A DNA stretch of 64,000 nucleotides from Candidatus Manganitrophaceae bacterium (GCA_016200325.1 JACQEZ010000001.1:124001-188000); one strand, 5' to 3'; shown: positions 1 through 9,058, counted from the stretch's first letter. Program-made: numbers and translations. The notes: a model not told the origin generated them from the letters alone.

Positions 1-1
1 C

Positions 2-139
2 TATATCTTTTCCCAATTCGAGGCGGGAAATATCGAAGCGGCCAACGCGGTGGCGGCGGTCCTCGCGATTTTCTCGTTCGTGATCTTTTTTATCCTCCTC
101 CGGGTGACGGAGGTGGAGGCGTCGGAGGAGAATGGATGA
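2..139 (+). CDS. Sulfate-type ABC transporter permease (CysW-like), C-terminal end
   Basis: This is the last 45 codons of a gene that enters from the left edge. The visible peptide has a YIFSQFEAGN stretch, an alanine-rich segment and one hydrophobic helix followed by a charged tail. This matches the end of CysW/ModB-type inner-membrane permeases of sulfate or molybdate importers. The next gene, 66 bp downstream on the same strand, encodes an ATP-binding subunit of the same transporter class, which supports the call. The start and most of the protein lie outside the window, so the exact substrate cannot be read from here. Confidence 0.6.
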   Translation, partial: YIFSQFEAGNIEAANAVAAVLAIFSFVIFFILLRVTEVEASEENG

Positions 140-205
140 AGCCTCCGGTCCGCGGCTTGAGGGTCGAACCGTTTTATCAATCGAAGGGAAGCGCGAAGGG
201 AAGCG

Positions 206-2086
206 ATGTCGATCACCCTTAAAGATATCCTCAAAAAATATGGGGAGCAGACAATCGTCGAAAATGTCACGCTGGAGATCTTTCCCGGCGAGCTCTTTGT
301 CCTGCTCGGCGCCAGCGGCAGCGGCAAGACGACGCTGCTGAGAATGATCGCAGGGCTGGTCCACCCCGATCGCGGGGAGATCTTCCTGCAGGGGACAATG
401 GTCAATGATATGACCCCGCAGGAGCGGAACGTCGGCTTCGTCTTTCAAAATTATTCCCTCTTCCGCCACATGACGATCGCCGAGAATATCGGCTTCGGGC
501 TTCGCTTGCGGCGGATCCCCAAGAAAAGCCGCGACGAGAAGATCCGGCACCTGCTCGATCTGATCGGGCTGCCCGGTTTCGGCGGCCGTTTCCCCTCGCA
601 GCTCTCCGGAGGCCAGCAGCAGCGGGTGGCGGTGGCACGGGCGCTCGCCTATGAGCCCCAGGTGCTGTTGTTAGACGAGCCGTTCGGTGCGCTCGATCTG
701 AAAACGAGGGTACAGCTTCGACAAAGCTTCAAGCAGATCCAGCGGCAGCTCGGCGTGACAACGGTGCTGGTGACGCACGATCAGACCGACGCGTTCGAGC
801 TTGGCGATCGGATCGGGATCATGGACCGTGGAAAGCTCCTCGCCCTCGGCGCCCCGACCGAGGTCTACAAGCGTCCCAAATCGGAATATGTCGCCCAATT
901 TCTCGGCGCCTCGAATTTTTTCACAGGTGTGATGCAGGAGCGGAATATCCAAATTGGATCGGCCTTTCTCCCCCTGCCGGAGGGGATGGCCCCTCCCGAC
1001 AAAGGGGAGCGGGTCCAGGTGTTGATCCGGCCGGAAGAGTTCGAATTGGCGACCCAGCGGGACGAGATTCGGGGCTCCTTTTTGGGAGAGGGGGAGGTCC
1101 GCGAGTGTCTCTTTGTCGGCGCCCATTATCGAATGACGGTGCACGTTCCGGGAATCGTCCGCTCCATCACCGGCGGCTTCGGCGACAACGACCCGACCTC
1201 GCTGTTTGTCCAGATGGGCCTGGGCCAGAGCCAGAGCGGCTGTCCCAACCAACCGGGGGAGAAGGTGGTCGTGGGGGTCCGCGCTTTTCACATTCTCCCT
1301 TATCAAGGGCTGCGTATTTTGGTGGCGATCGATGGGTCGGAGCATGGCGAGTATGCGCTGCACTTCGCCGTCTATTTGGCGAAGAAAACGCAAGGGGCAT
1401 TGACGATTGTCGGGGTGGCGGAGCGTTTTCTCGAGGAGACGAAGGCGCGGGAGGGGCTGACCCAGGCCAATCAGCGGGTCCAGAAGGAGCTGCAGGAGGT
1501 GACGACCGCCTACCGTCGGGGGCATCCCGCCGAGGAGATTCTCAACGAGACGGAGCAGAACCGCTACGACTTGGTTATTCTGGGAACGCGCGGCCGCCAC
1601 GCGCCAAGCCGATTTCTCGGATCGACCGCCGCGCGGGTCTCGGTCAATTCACCAACCCCGGCGCTGATCACGCCGACCCCTTTTCAGGAGATCAAAAAGA
1701 TCCTGATCTGTATCGCCGGGGAGCGGGTTCGCAAGTCGGATGTCCGGTTCATCGGGAGGATCGCTCGGAGCACCGGCGCCGCCGTTACCCTCTTTCATGT
1801 TCATTCCGACAACGAAGGGAAAGATGAGAAAGATGTGACCCGTTATCTTCAGGATGTCATGCGAATTCTGCAGAGCCTCGGCCTGCCGGTGGAGATGAAG
1901 ATGGGGGAGGGAGAAATTGTCGGCATGATTTTACATGAGGCGGTGGAGGGGAACCATGATCTGTTGATCCTCGGCACCCGCGTCGGCAACCTCCGCGAAG
2001 CCTTCATGACCAACAGCATCACCAACCAGGTGCTGTCACAGGTCGACCGTCCGGTATTGATTCTCCACATTCGCCCGCCGATGTAA
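206..2086 (+). CDS. ABC transporter ATPase (CysA/PotA type) fused to two universal stress protein domains
   Basis: A 626-residue protein. Residues 1-235 form an ABC ATPase with Walker [10 protein letters not shown] (35-43), signature LSGGQ (133-137), Walker B LLLDEP (154-159) and switch His191. Residues about 240-365 look like a TOBE-type regulatory region, as in sulfate, molybdate or polyamine importers. Typical family members stop there at about 350 residues. This one continues with a Usp domain (369-490; ILVAIDGS start and a [14 protein letters not shown] nucleotide-binding loop close to the G-2X-G-9X-G(S/T) motif) and a second, more degenerate Usp domain (about 497-624). The partner permease ends just upstream. 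The ATPase presumably energises anion uptake at the inner membrane; the Usp tail may sense ATP or stress, which is inference. Start chosen at ATG 206 behind a purine-rich GGGAAG. The gene ends convergently against pseudogene remnants. Confidence 0.88.
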   Translation: MSITLKDILKKYGEQTIVENVTLEIFPGELFVLLGASGSGKTTLLRMIAGLVHPDRGEIFLQGTMVNDMTPQERNVGFVFQNYSLFRHMTIAENIGFGLRLRRIPKKSRDEKIRHLLDLIGLPGFGGRFPSQLSGGQQQRVAVARALAYEPQVLLLDEPFGALDLKTRVQLRQSFKQIQRQLGVTTVLVTHDQTDAFELGDRIGIMDRGKLLALGAPTEVYKRPKSEYVAQFLGASNFFTGVMQERNIQIGSAFLPLPEGMAPPDKGERVQVLIRPEEFELATQRDEIRGSFLGEGEVRECLFVGAHYRMTVHVPGIVRSITGGFGDNDPTSLFVQMGLGQSQSGCPNQPGEKVVVGVRAFHILPYQGLRILVAIDGSEHGEYALHFAVYLAKKTQGALTIVGVAERFLEETKAREGLTQANQRVQKELQEVTTAYRRGHPAEEILNETEQNRYDLVILGTRGRHAPSRFLGSTAARVSVNSPTPALITPTPFQEIKKILICIAGERVRKSDVRFIGRIARSTGAAVTLFHVHSDNEGKDEKDVTRYLQDVMRILQSLGLPVEMKMGEGEIVGMILHEAVEGNHDLLILGTRVGNLREAFMTNSITNQVLSQVDRPVLILHIRPPM

Positions 2087-2099
2087 GTGAACAGGACCG

Positions 2100-2209
2100 C
2101 CTTAAAGTGGAACGCCATGATAAGCAAGTGCATACGCGTCAACAATGAGGTAATCAACATGATGTGTTGAACAATGCGAGCAATTCTTTGAAGTCGGGCT
2201 CGCCTCCAT
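2100..2209 (-). pseudogene. Remnant of a nucleotidyltransferase gene (AbiEii/DUF6036-like N-terminus)
   Basis: On the minus strand a strong Shine-Dalgarno (GAGGAGG) precedes ATG at 2209. Reading on, and allowing a one-base shift, gives [10 protein letters not shown] followed by [19 protein letters not shown]. This is the characteristic start of small nucleotidyltransferases whose full versions continue with a DLD/DID metal site. Here the similarity ends at about 2100 and no catalytic aspartates follow. I read it as the stump of a deleted gene whose 3' part was lost when the adjoining kinase gene was also truncated. Family assignment rests on motif memory only. Confidence 0.5.
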
Positions 2210-2289
2210 GATATTGCCTCCTCAATGGTTCGACCGTGGAAGCGCGCGCGGTGCGCCTTCAAAGAGACAGCGGCGATCTTTCCCCCCTT

Positions 2290-3320
2290 CAAAAGTGAGG
2301 CGTAGCCGATGATCGCATTGAGCGGCGTTCTGATTTCGTGGGAGGCCATCGACAGAAATTCGGATTTGACGCGGCTTGCCGCTTCGGCCTCCTCTGTTTT
2401 CTGCTTCAGCACCTCTCCACCCGGACCCGCTCCGAGATATCGACCATTAATCCCCGCAGGCAAACGGGCTGATCCCCTTCCTCCAAGAGGCTGGCGAGAT
2501 TTCGAATCCAGGTCGTCCGTCCGTCGGCCGCGATCATTCGATATTCCAAATCAACCCCTGTTTTTTCAGAGACCCCCTTTTCCCACTGGGAGATTGCGTT
2601 TTCCAAATCGTCGGGGAAAATATGATCTTTCCAAAAATTGGGATCGTCCAGCCAGAGGTCGACCGGGTAGCCCAAGAGCCGCTCCGCCTGCTTACTGACG
2701 AAGCGGAAGCGGAATGTCTCGGCTTCCGCTTCCCAAACGATTCCTTCAATCGAATTGACCAGGGCGTGATATCGCTCTTGAGATCGCTTAATCGCTTCGG
2801 CCGCCTCCCTTTGCGCGGTCATGTCGACCGAGAGGCCGCGGAACATCGCCGTTCCCCCTATTTCACGGATGGGGCGGATGCCGGTATGAAACCAGACGGT
2901 CCGGCCGTCCGCCGCGATCATCCGATGGTCACACCGCTGGTCGGTTCCCTCTTCCAGGGCGTTTTCAAATAGGCCGAGGACCCGTTGGCAGTCTTCCGGA
3001 TGGAGCTTGTCTTGCCAAAATTTTGGATCGGTGTACCACTCCTGGAGCGGATAGCCGAGCAAGAGCTCCGCTCGTCGACTGACGAAGGTAAATTGGAAGC
3101 TCTCCGCCCCCATCTCCCAGACCATCGTGCTGTCCAACCCCTCGACGATGTCGCGATAGCGTTGCTCGGCCTGCTCCGCTTGCGTACACGCGCGGCGCTC
3201 CTTCTCCAACGGAGTGGTGGAGTCAGACCGATCTTTTGGAGGTTTTTTCAAAGGCCTGGCCGTGCGCCGTGGCGTCTTTTTCTTGTTTGCTTTATTTCTA
3301 TCGCCGGGGGTCATACTCAC
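2290..3320 (-). pseudogene. PAS-PAS-HisKA sensor histidine kinase, frameshifted and truncated
   Basis: The first frame (GTG at 3320) encodes a basic, Lys/Pro-rich leader, then two PAS/PAC modules (about residues 50-175 and 180-300), each with a YP..W..DP.FW..  core and a [12 protein letters not shown] signature. It stops at 2406 right after [12 protein letters not shown]. One base away, a second frame continues smoothly with [19 protein letters not shown] and the phosphoacceptor H-box [21 protein letters not shown]. Homology then ends near 2290, so the rest of HisKA and the whole ATPase domain are missing. One indel plus loss of the catalytic half makes a functional kinase implausible. No response regulator lies nearby. 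Confidence 0.8.
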
Positions 3321-3455
3321 TTTTATAGAGCGCGCGCGCTGAATAACGCAACGAAAGAACCATTATGGGAATAATTTGAGGGTTGAATCGATGAAGTTGA
3401 AGCAGAAGATTTAACGAAAAATTTACGCCGGTTGAATACCGAAACGGCGAAGGGA

Positions 3456-3464
3456 TGGTATTAT
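3456..3464 (+). promoter_or_regulatory. Candidate extended -10 promoter for the 75-residue membrane protein
   Basis: TGGTATTAT reads as an extended -10 element (TG-N-TATTAT), with a poor -35. It lies about 70 bp before the ATG at 3535. The rest of the 3321-3534 gap holds no recognisable gene. Confidence 0.35.
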
Positions 3465-3534
3465 AGTCGTGGCGAAGAACTCCGCCCTCTCATGAAGAGA
3501 GCATTAAAAACCAATAAATAAGGAGAAAGAGAGA

Positions 3535-3762
3535 ATGAATGAGCAGTTTTTACATTATGCCTTTCCAATTATGATTGTTTTGGCTTTTGTCAATTTTCTC
3601 TGGGCCTGGATGTTGACGGCGGTGGCACCGCCCCGGCCCGCGGAAGAGCATCGTATTTCGGGTCAGGCCAATCCTGAATGGCGCGCGCTCGATGCCGGGC
3701 CTGAGGGGATTCGAATCAACCTGATCGAGAAGGTGAACCAACAAACCGAGGCAGTTCAATAA
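3535..3762 (+). CDS. Small single-pass membrane protein, unknown function
   Basis: 75 residues. One hydrophobic segment spans about residues 9-30 (FPIMIVLAFVNFLWAWML), followed by a proline-rich linker and a soluble charged tail that contains a PEWRALDAGPEG stretch. The start at 3535 has a good ribosome site (AAGGAG, 10 bases upstream). No family is recognised. The protein resembles small integral proteins found near periplasmic redox enzymes, and the leftward gene facing it encodes a molybdopterin oxidoreductase, but a functional link is only suggested by position. Confidence 0.65.
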   Translation: MNEQFLHYAFPIMIVLAFVNFLWAWMLTAVAPPRPAEEHRISGQANPEWRALDAGPEGIRINLIEKVNQQTEAVQ

Positions 3763-3786
3763 AAATGAAAATTCAAAAGCGTCTTT

Positions 3787-3821
3787 GGAGATCAAGCCAG
3801 CCTCTCAGCGGCTTGATCTCC
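3787..3821 (-). terminator. Rho-independent terminator of the leftward oxidoreductase operon
   Basis: A perfect 12-bp stem (GGAGATCAAGCC / GGCTTGATCTCC) encloses an 11-base loop. On the minus strand it is followed by a T-rich tract (the complement of AAAATGAAAATTCAAAAG). It lies 80 bp past the end of the leftward gene at 3902. It could also stop rightward readthrough from 3762, but no T-run follows on that side. Confidence 0.75.
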
Positions 3822-3901
3822 TCCAGACATCGGATTCCACTTGCCGCGCTCCTCGACCCCACCTCCGGCTGCTTCTTGTGCCGTGGTGCACGCTTCATCT
3901 G

Positions 3902-4636
3902 CTAATCGAAAATTTCTCCGCCATCGATTCTTCGCTTCACCTTCCCGCGGTCTAAGGGATGATCCTCGCCGGGGAGAATGGTCCCGTCGACCGAATACGG
4001 TCCGATCTCGCTCCAGGTCCCTTTCTTCGGGGTGTCGACATATTCCATCCCGAGGATCGCCTTGGCGCTTTTGTAGCCGTATTTAAAAGGGATGATGAGC
4101 CGGAGTGGAAAGCCGTGCTCGTCGGAGAGCGGCCGGCCGTTCATGGTGTGGACGAGGAGGACCCGCTCCTGAAGAAGCTCTGCGCGCGAGAGGTATTCGG
4201 TGTAGCCGTCGCCGCAGCGGAAGAGAATGCCGACCGCTTCGGGCCCGGGGTGAGCGAGCTTTTCCAGCTCCGACAGATGAAACCCGCTCCATTCGGCTTT
4301 GTTCGACCAGCACTCCACACATTTGATCCGCGAGACCTGCGATGTTCCCGGTAACGCTTTGACTTCTCCAAGGGTGAGCGTCTGGGGCGCTTCGCAGCGC
4401 CCGCCGACCTTCAGCCGCCACGCCGCCCCGTCGATCCGCTTGAACGATTTATAATACTGGATATAGAAGTCTTTATACTCCCCCTCGCGGGTTTTGCCGA
4501 CATAGTCGGAGTTGCTCCAGAAGGTGATCGCCTCGGCCCGTCCGCGTGAGGTGACGAGCGAGAGTACAAAGCCGGCCGTGCCGAGCAGGGCCTTCTTGAG
4601 AAAAGCTCTTCGGCCAAACGGCCTCAGCGCGCGCAT
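3902..4636 (-). CDS. Tat-exported molybdopterin-dependent oxidoreductase (sulfite oxidase / MsrP family)
   Basis: A 244-residue protein with a twin-arginine leader (GRRAFLKKALLG, residues 8-19, then a hydrophobic stretch and an AEA cleavage site near 36). The body carries the Mo-cofactor domain of the sulfite oxidase/YedY group. Cys106 in RIKCVECWS is placed as the molybdenum thiolate ligand, and the later DEHGFPLRLIIP and YGYKSAKAI segments are family hallmarks. It would fold with its cofactor in the cytoplasm and act in the periplasm; the substrate is unknown. Its start overlaps the upstream FGE-like gene by 13 bp, so the two are translationally coupled. A tatA-tatC locus is present at 56.6-57.7 kb. 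Confidence 0.82.
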   Translation of the reverse strand: MRALRPFGRRAFLKKALLGTAGFVLSLVTSRGRAEAITFWSNSDYVGKTREGEYKDFYIQYYKSFKRIDGAAWRLKVGGRCEAPQTLTLGEVKALPGTSQVSRIKCVECWSNKAEWSGFHLSELEKLAHPGPEAVGILFRCGDGYTEYLSRAELLQERVLLVHTMNGRPLSDEHGFPLRLIIPFKYGYKSAKAILGMEYVDTPKKGTWSEIGPYSVDGTILPGEDHPLDRGKVKRRIDGGEIFD

Positions 4637-5268
4637 CGGAATCCCAAAAAGATATAACGGTTTTCCGGATCAATGATGATCCGATCGAATACCTTGCTGT
4701 ATTCATAGTCGAGGTGAAGGTTCCAGAGCCCGCCGTGCGCCACCTTCTTTCCACCTTCCTCTCCCGCCGTCCACTCCCAAACCGAGGAGGCCATCTCCAA
4801 CACGCCGTATGGAGAGCGGTCTTTGTAATTGAACCCGACCTTCCTTTTGATCATGCCGGAGATCGACGGATGCGCCGCCGTCCGGAGCGGCGTGTTCCCC
4901 CAGGGATAGATCCGCCCGTCGGTCCCGCTGGCCGCCTTTTCCCACTCCGCTTCGGTCGGAAGGCGTTTCTCTAATTGTCGACAATACGCAGTTGCCTCCT
5001 CCCAGCTGACGGAGCTCACCGGATGGTCGTCGGCCCCGCTCGGATAGGTGTGCGCCGGGAAGCGTTTTTGAAAATCCCGATTGCTCACTTCGACCCGGTC
5101 GATAAAGAAGGCATCGATCGCCCTCTCGCGATCGGTTCCGCCGGACGCAGCGCCCTCTCCGAAAAGAAAAGGGCCGGCCGGGATTTGGATCATCTCCTCG
5201 GCATGAAGACCGTGCGTCGGGAGAAGGAGCAAAAAACCGAAAATAAAAACGAAAAGGGATCTCTTCAT
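4624..5268 (-). CDS. Secreted formylglycine-generating-enzyme-like (SUMF1/FGE-sulfatase domain) protein
   Basis: About 214 residues from ATG 5268, chosen because GGAG sits 8 bases upstream and the first residues (MKRSLFVFIFGFLLLL...LHAEE) make a clean Sec signal. An in-frame upstream start at 5292 would spoil it. The mature part shows the FGE fold signatures: IPAGPFLFG, FFIDRVEVSNRDF, HPVSSVSWEEATAYC, RLPTEAEWEKAA, YPWGN and a final GFRCAR. Such domains often act as non-enzymatic or maturation partners in respiratory and sulfur loci. Overlap with the downstream molybdoenzyme gene suggests a dedicated partner. It is shorter than true FGE (about 280 residues), so sulfatase activation is not implied. 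Confidence 0.8.
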   Translation of the reverse strand: MKRSLFVFIFGFLLLLPTHGLHAEEMIQIPAGPFLFGEGAASGGTDRERAIDAFFIDRVEVSNRDFQKRFPAHTYPSGADDHPVSSVSWEEATAYCRQLEKRLPTEAEWEKAASGTDGRIYPWGNTPLRTAAHPSISGMIKRKVGFNYKDRSPYGVLEMASSVWEWTAGEEGGKKVAHGGLWNLHLDYEYSKVFDRIIIDPENRYIFLGFRCAR

Positions 5269-5371
5269 CAACCGATCTCCGCGCCTGATCATATCATTTT
5301 TGATCCAAATTTATAAGTTCTGCCCCTTCCATGGTTTGAACGGTTTGCTACTGTTTCGGAATAAAAAGTGA

Positions 5372-5401
5372 TTGCAACGGCCATTATTAATAAGGTATAC
5401 A
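5372..5401 (+). promoter_or_regulatory. Candidate sigma-70 promoter for the ATP-grasp gene
   Basis: TTGCAA, an 18-bp spacer, then TATACA, 55 bp before the start codon at 5456. Both hexamers are close to consensus. Confidence 0.5.
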
Positions 5402-5455
5402 GAATGTTAGCTGGCGTGTCCGCTCTAGGGAGGAAATCAAAAGGGAGGGGCAAAC

Positions 5456-6655
5456 ATGGGAGGCATCTCTACAGCGCTTGTTTTCGGAGAAATCGGTCTG
5501 GTCCGGAGCCTCGGCGAGGCCGGGATAAAGGTGATCGCAGCCGGAACCGATGCGTACCGGGCGGCTTATGCCTCCCGCTATGTCGATGAGGCCATGGTTT
5601 TCCCCTCCTATGCGTCGCCGGCGTTTGTCGAGAAGCTGCTCCAAGTAGGGCGAAAATTTAAGGAGAAACCGGTCCTTTTGACCGACAACGACAAGCCGAT
5701 TCTCGCCTTCTCCCGGCATCGGAAAGACCTCTCGGAGTTTTACCGCTTTCTCCTCCCCGATGAAGCGCTCATTGAAGATCTCGTCGATAAGCGGCGCTTT
5801 TCCCTCTTGGCCGAAAGACACCCCCTGCCGGTCCCCCGCACCTTTCTTCCCGCGACGGTGGAAGATCTGAAAGAGATCGCCGATCGGATCGCCTATCCCT
5901 GTATCCTCAAGCCGGCCCATCAAGATATCTGGAAAAACGATGCGATCGTGAATCGGCTGTTCAAGGGCCGCTACAAAAAAGCCATCCGCTTTAACGATCC
6001 GGCGGCGCTGGTTGCGCTTTATGAGCAGCTCCATCCGATTTCGCCGGAGATGATCGTGCAGGAGTTTGTAGAAGGGCGCGACGAGCAGCTTTATGACGTC
6101 CATGCGTATCTCAATGAGCATTCGGAGGTGCTCGCCTGTTTCGTCGGACGGAAGCTTCGGACCAGTCCGATCCATTTCGGCATGGGCTGTTACACGGTCG
6201 GCGTGATCGACAAAGAGATCGAAACGGTCGCTTTAGCGGCGTTGCGCCGCATCGGGTACAAAGGGATCGCGGCGATGAATTTGAAGCGGGATCCGAGGAA
6301 CGGTGCGATCAAAATTCTGGAGATCAATCCCCGCTGCAGTCTGTGGAACTATTTGGCTTCCCGCAGCGGCGTCAACATCCCCGCGCTCGCCTGTGCAGAC
6401 TCCATAGGACAGTCTTGGAAAATCCAAAATCCCCATCGGGTGGGGCTGCATTGGTGGAATATGAAGGAAGATCTAAAGTCGATGATGGAGTATCGGCGGG
6501 TCGGAGAGTGGACGATGGGGCGGTGGGTCCGGTCCCTTCTAGACAAAAAGGTCTGCCATGTTTTTTCCTGGCGAGACCCGGCGCCGGCGCTTTATAGTTT
6601 TTTGGAGTTTATGCGAAGTCGTTTAAAACATTTTATCAAAATAAACAGAATGTAA
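5456..6655 (+). CDS. ATP-grasp ligase, substrate unknown
   Basis: A 399-residue soluble protein with a strong ribosome site (GGGAGGGG, 5 bases before ATG). The N-terminal part (1-110) is a pre-ATP-grasp Rossmann-like region beginning with ALVFGEIGLVRSLGEAGI. The central part has YPCILKPAHQD (the ATP-binding Lys region, near 160) and MIVQEFVEGRDEQLYDV. The C-terminal part has the metal-binding signature KILEINPRCSLWN (near 285-297). This matches the carbamoyl-phosphate-synthase-like ATP-grasp proteins often annotated as carboxylate-amine ligases and found in cell-surface or capsule loci. It is transcribed alone, divergently from the FGE-like operon. No acceptor or donor substrate can be read from the context. 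Confidence 0.8.
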   Translation: MGGISTALVFGEIGLVRSLGEAGIKVIAAGTDAYRAAYASRYVDEAMVFPSYASPAFVEKLLQVGRKFKEKPVLLTDNDKPILAFSRHRKDLSEFYRFLLPDEALIEDLVDKRRFSLLAERHPLPVPRTFLPATVEDLKEIADRIAYPCILKPAHQDIWKNDAIVNRLFKGRYKKAIRFNDPAALVALYEQLHPISPEMIVQEFVEGRDEQLYDVHAYLNEHSEVLACFVGRKLRTSPIHFGMGCYTVGVIDKEIETVALAALRRIGYKGIAAMNLKRDPRNGAIKILEINPRCSLWNYLASRSGVNIPALACADSIGQSWKIQNPHRVGLHWWNMKEDLKSMMEYRRVGEWTMGRWVRSLLDKKVCHVFSWRDPAPALYSFLEFMRSRLKHFIKINRM

Positions 6656-6692
6656 ATAGTATCTCCCTCCAGAAAAATAGATCGCTCTAAAA

Positions 6693-8159
6693 TTAAATCC
6701 GATAGAGGGCCTGAGCCTGCGTCAACATCTGATTCCAGCGCCGGCAAAGCGCCTCTCGTTTGGTCCCTTTGATTTGAGGAAAAAAGGTTTCTTTGATGAG
6801 AGCGACTTGAAAGTATTTTTGATTGACCCCGTCACGGGCTTTGTCCGTCAGAAGCGCGGCACCCCGAATGGTTGAGTCAGGATCATTGGTAACCGTAATC
6901 GGTTTTCCAAAAAGGTCGGCCTGCATCTGAAGCAAACGCTTGATCTGAGAGCCGCCGCCACTGGCGATGATCTTCCGAATCGGAATCGATTTGTCTTTTT
7001 GGATGAGGGTGAAAATGTCGGTCATCAAAAAGGCGATCCCTTCGACCGCGCCGCGAACCAGGTCTTCCTTGCGGCAGGCGCCGGTCAAGCCGAAGAGGGT
7101 GGTCTGAACCGTGTTGTCCCAATGCGGCGCGCCCAGGCCGATTAAGGCCGGGAGGAAAAAGATCCGCTCGCGCGATTTGGCGCAGGCGGCGTCGATTTCT
7201 TTTTCCGATCGAATCAGCCCCAGCGTGCGAAGCCAGGTGAAGAGCGGGCCGATCCCGTTGACGGTCCCTTCCACGAGATAGGTTGTCTCCTTCTCGCTCG
7301 ACCAGGCGACGCTGGAGAGAAGCCCCGGCACCGTCGCGCGGCGGGTGCCGGTGTTGACCAGAAAGAAACCGCCGGTGCCGTAGTTGACGTTTGCCGCCCC
7401 GCGTGTCAGCCCACCCAATCCCGCAAGCGAGGCCTGCTGATCGCCGATGCTGCAGGTGATCGGAAGGCGCACGCCATCCATCACCGCCTCCCCAAAATCC
7501 GATTGCGTCGGGGCAACCTCCGGGAGAATCTCCCGCGGGATGCGGAAGTGGTAAAGAAGATCGTCGTCCCAATCGCCCTCATCCAAATTATAAAGCAGCA
7601 TCCGCGCGGCGTTGGTCGGATCGGTCCGATGGACGGCGCCTCCGGTGAGATGCCAGATTAAAAAAGTATTGACGGTTCCACAGACGAGATTTTTGATCGA
7701 CCGCCGCTCTTTTTTCATCTGCCGCAACACCGCGGCGAGCTTGGTGGCGGCGTAGTAGGGGGTCAGCGGAAGGCCGGTCTTTTTGATAAAGTCGGGGCGG
7801 GCGAAGTCGGCGAGCCGGTCGCCGGCGCGTCGGTCTTGCCAGCTGATCGCGGGAGAGAGGGGCGCGCCGCTTTGGCGGTCCCAGCAGAGGAACGTGGACC
7901 GCTGGTTTGCAATCCCGAGGGCGATCGGGGGGCTCTTCAGACGGATTGCTTCGCGGACGATTTTTCGGAGAACACGCTGAGTCGTCTTCCAAATCTCGGT
8001 CGGATCATGCTCGATCCAGCCGGGCCGGGGTGAGAAGGTTTGGATCGGCGCGTCGGCGCGGGCGAGGATCTTTCCGTGAGGGTCGAAGAGGGCGGCGCGG
8101 GTACGGCTGCTTCCCTGGTCGAGCGCGGCGATCGCCCAACGCGCGGGGGCTTTCCTCAT
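6693..8159 (-). CDS. glpK: FGGY-family carbohydrate kinase, probably glycerol kinase
   Basis: 488 residues, near the 500 usual for GlpK. It starts with AIAALDQGSSRTRAALFD (the ATP/phosphate-binding motif of the actin-like fold). It has GIANQRSTFLCWD and ISWQDRRA in domain I, IGDQQASLAGLGG (the catalytic Asp region typical of glycerol kinases) and a late IIASGGGSQIKRLLQMQADLFG adenosine motif. It would phosphorylate glycerol or a related polyol in the cytoplasm. The ATG overlaps the stop of the upstream mscS-like gene by four bases (ATGA), so it is the last gene of a coupled leftward operon with a channel and a TPR protein. No glycerol facilitator or glycerol-3-phosphate dehydrogenase is nearby. 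Confidence 0.8.
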   Translation of the reverse strand: MRKAPARWAIAALDQGSSRTRAALFDPHGKILARADAPIQTFSPRPGWIEHDPTEIWKTTQRVLRKIVREAIRLKSPPIALGIANQRSTFLCWDRQSGAPLSPAISWQDRRAGDRLADFARPDFIKKTGLPLTPYYAATKLAAVLRQMKKERRSIKNLVCGTVNTFLIWHLTGGAVHRTDPTNAARMLLYNLDEGDWDDDLLYHFRIPREILPEVAPTQSDFGEAVMDGVRLPITCSIGDQQASLAGLGGLTRGAANVNYGTGGFFLVNTGTRRATVPGLLSSVAWSSEKETTYLVEGTVNGIGPLFTWLRTLGLIRSEKEIDAACAKSRERIFFLPALIGLGAPHWDNTVQTTLFGLTGACRKEDLVRGAVEGIAFLMTDIFTLIQKDKSIPIRKIIASGGGSQIKRLLQMQADLFGKPITVTNDPDSTIRGAALLTDKARDGVNQKYFQVALIKETFFPQIKGTKREALCRRWNQMLTQAQALYRI

Positions 8160-9058
8160 TTGGAGCCCGGCTCTGATCGGGCGCCGTCTCCGGGGGCCAG
8201 GCCCTTCACGTGGATTTCCCGCTGTGGGAAAGGCATCTCGATTCCGTTTTCCTGAAAGAGTCGGTGGATCTGATAACGGAGGTCGCTTAAAGAGCGGGGG
8301 CCGCTCTTCGGCTCCTCAACCCAAAAAGAGAGCTGAAATTGAAGGGCCGAGTCGCCGAAGGCATGAAAGGTGACCTCCGGCTCCGGATGTTGGAGGACCT
8401 GCCGATTGACCCGCGCCGCCTGGAGGAGAAGCGAGGTGACCCGCGTCACGTCCGAACGATAGGCGACGCCGACGATCAAATGAAGCCGGACGCGCGGGTC
8501 TTCGTACGACCAGTTGATCACCCGGCTGGCGACGAAGTCGGAGTTCGGAACGATGATGGCGATGTTGTCGGGGGTGAGGATCGTCGTCGAGCGGATCTTG
8601 ATCTGATAAACGTCGCCGGTGATGTCGCCGACCGAGATCCGGTCGCCGATCTTGATCGGCCGCTCGAAGAGAAGGATGATCCCGGCGACGAAGTTGGAGG
8701 CGATGTTCTGAAGGCCGAACCCGATCCCGACGCTGAGCAGCCCGGCGATGAACGCGAAGCTCGACAGGTCGAGCCCGATGAACTGCAGCCCCAGCACGAG
8801 GCCGACGAACATCAGGAAGTAGTGCGTCAGGCGGATGAAAGTATATTGAAGCCCTTCGGCGATCTTGAAGCGGGGGAAGATCCGTTTGCGAAGGGTTCGT
8901 TGCAGGAACCGGGAGAAGAGGTAGGCGGAGAGGATGAAGAGGGTTGTCCCGAGAAAAGAGATCAGGGTGACCGGGGTCTTCTGAACGTGAAAGAGCGGGG
9001 TGTGGAGGATCTCCGAGAGCTCACGCATCGAATAGCGCAGTGTCTGGTCGCTCGTCAC
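8156..9058 (-). CDS. MscS-family mechanosensitive ion channel
   Basis: 300 residues. There are three membrane helices (about 30-50, 70-95, 100-120), the pore-lining TM3 with the Gly/Ala pattern SVGIGFGLQNIASNFVAGIILL, then the cytoplasmic beta domain starting FERPIKIGDRISVGDITGDV and the line VPNSDFVASRVINWS, all diagnostic for MscS. The size fits the short MscS type. It would open under hypo-osmotic stress at the inner membrane. The start is GTG 9058, overlapping the upstream TPR gene by four bases (GTGA), and the end overlaps the kinase gene. A c-di-AMP turnover pair is transcribed divergently 1 kb away, which is suggestive because c-di-AMP controls osmotic balance in other bacteria. Confidence 0.9.
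   Translation of the reverse strand: MTSDQTLRYSMRELSEILHTPLFHVQKTPVTLISFLGTTLFILSAYLFSRFLQRTLRKRIFPRFKIAEGLQYTFIRLTHYFLMFVGLVLGLQFIGLDLSSFAFIAGLLSVGIGFGLQNIASNFVAGIILLFERPIKIGDRISVGDITGDVYQIKIRSTTILTPDNIAIIVPNSDFVASRVINWSYEDPRVRLHLIVGVAYRSDVTRVTSLLLQAARVNRQVLQHPEPEVTFHAFGDSALQFQLSFWVEEPKSGPRSLSDLRYQIHRLFQENGIEMPFPQREIHVKGLAPGDGARSEPGSK

Noticed and set aside
671-1600. A 309-codon minus-strand frame inside the ABC-Usp gene
   Set aside because: Antisense shadow; no ribosome site, no recognisable motif, and the sense strand carries intact Walker and Usp motifs.
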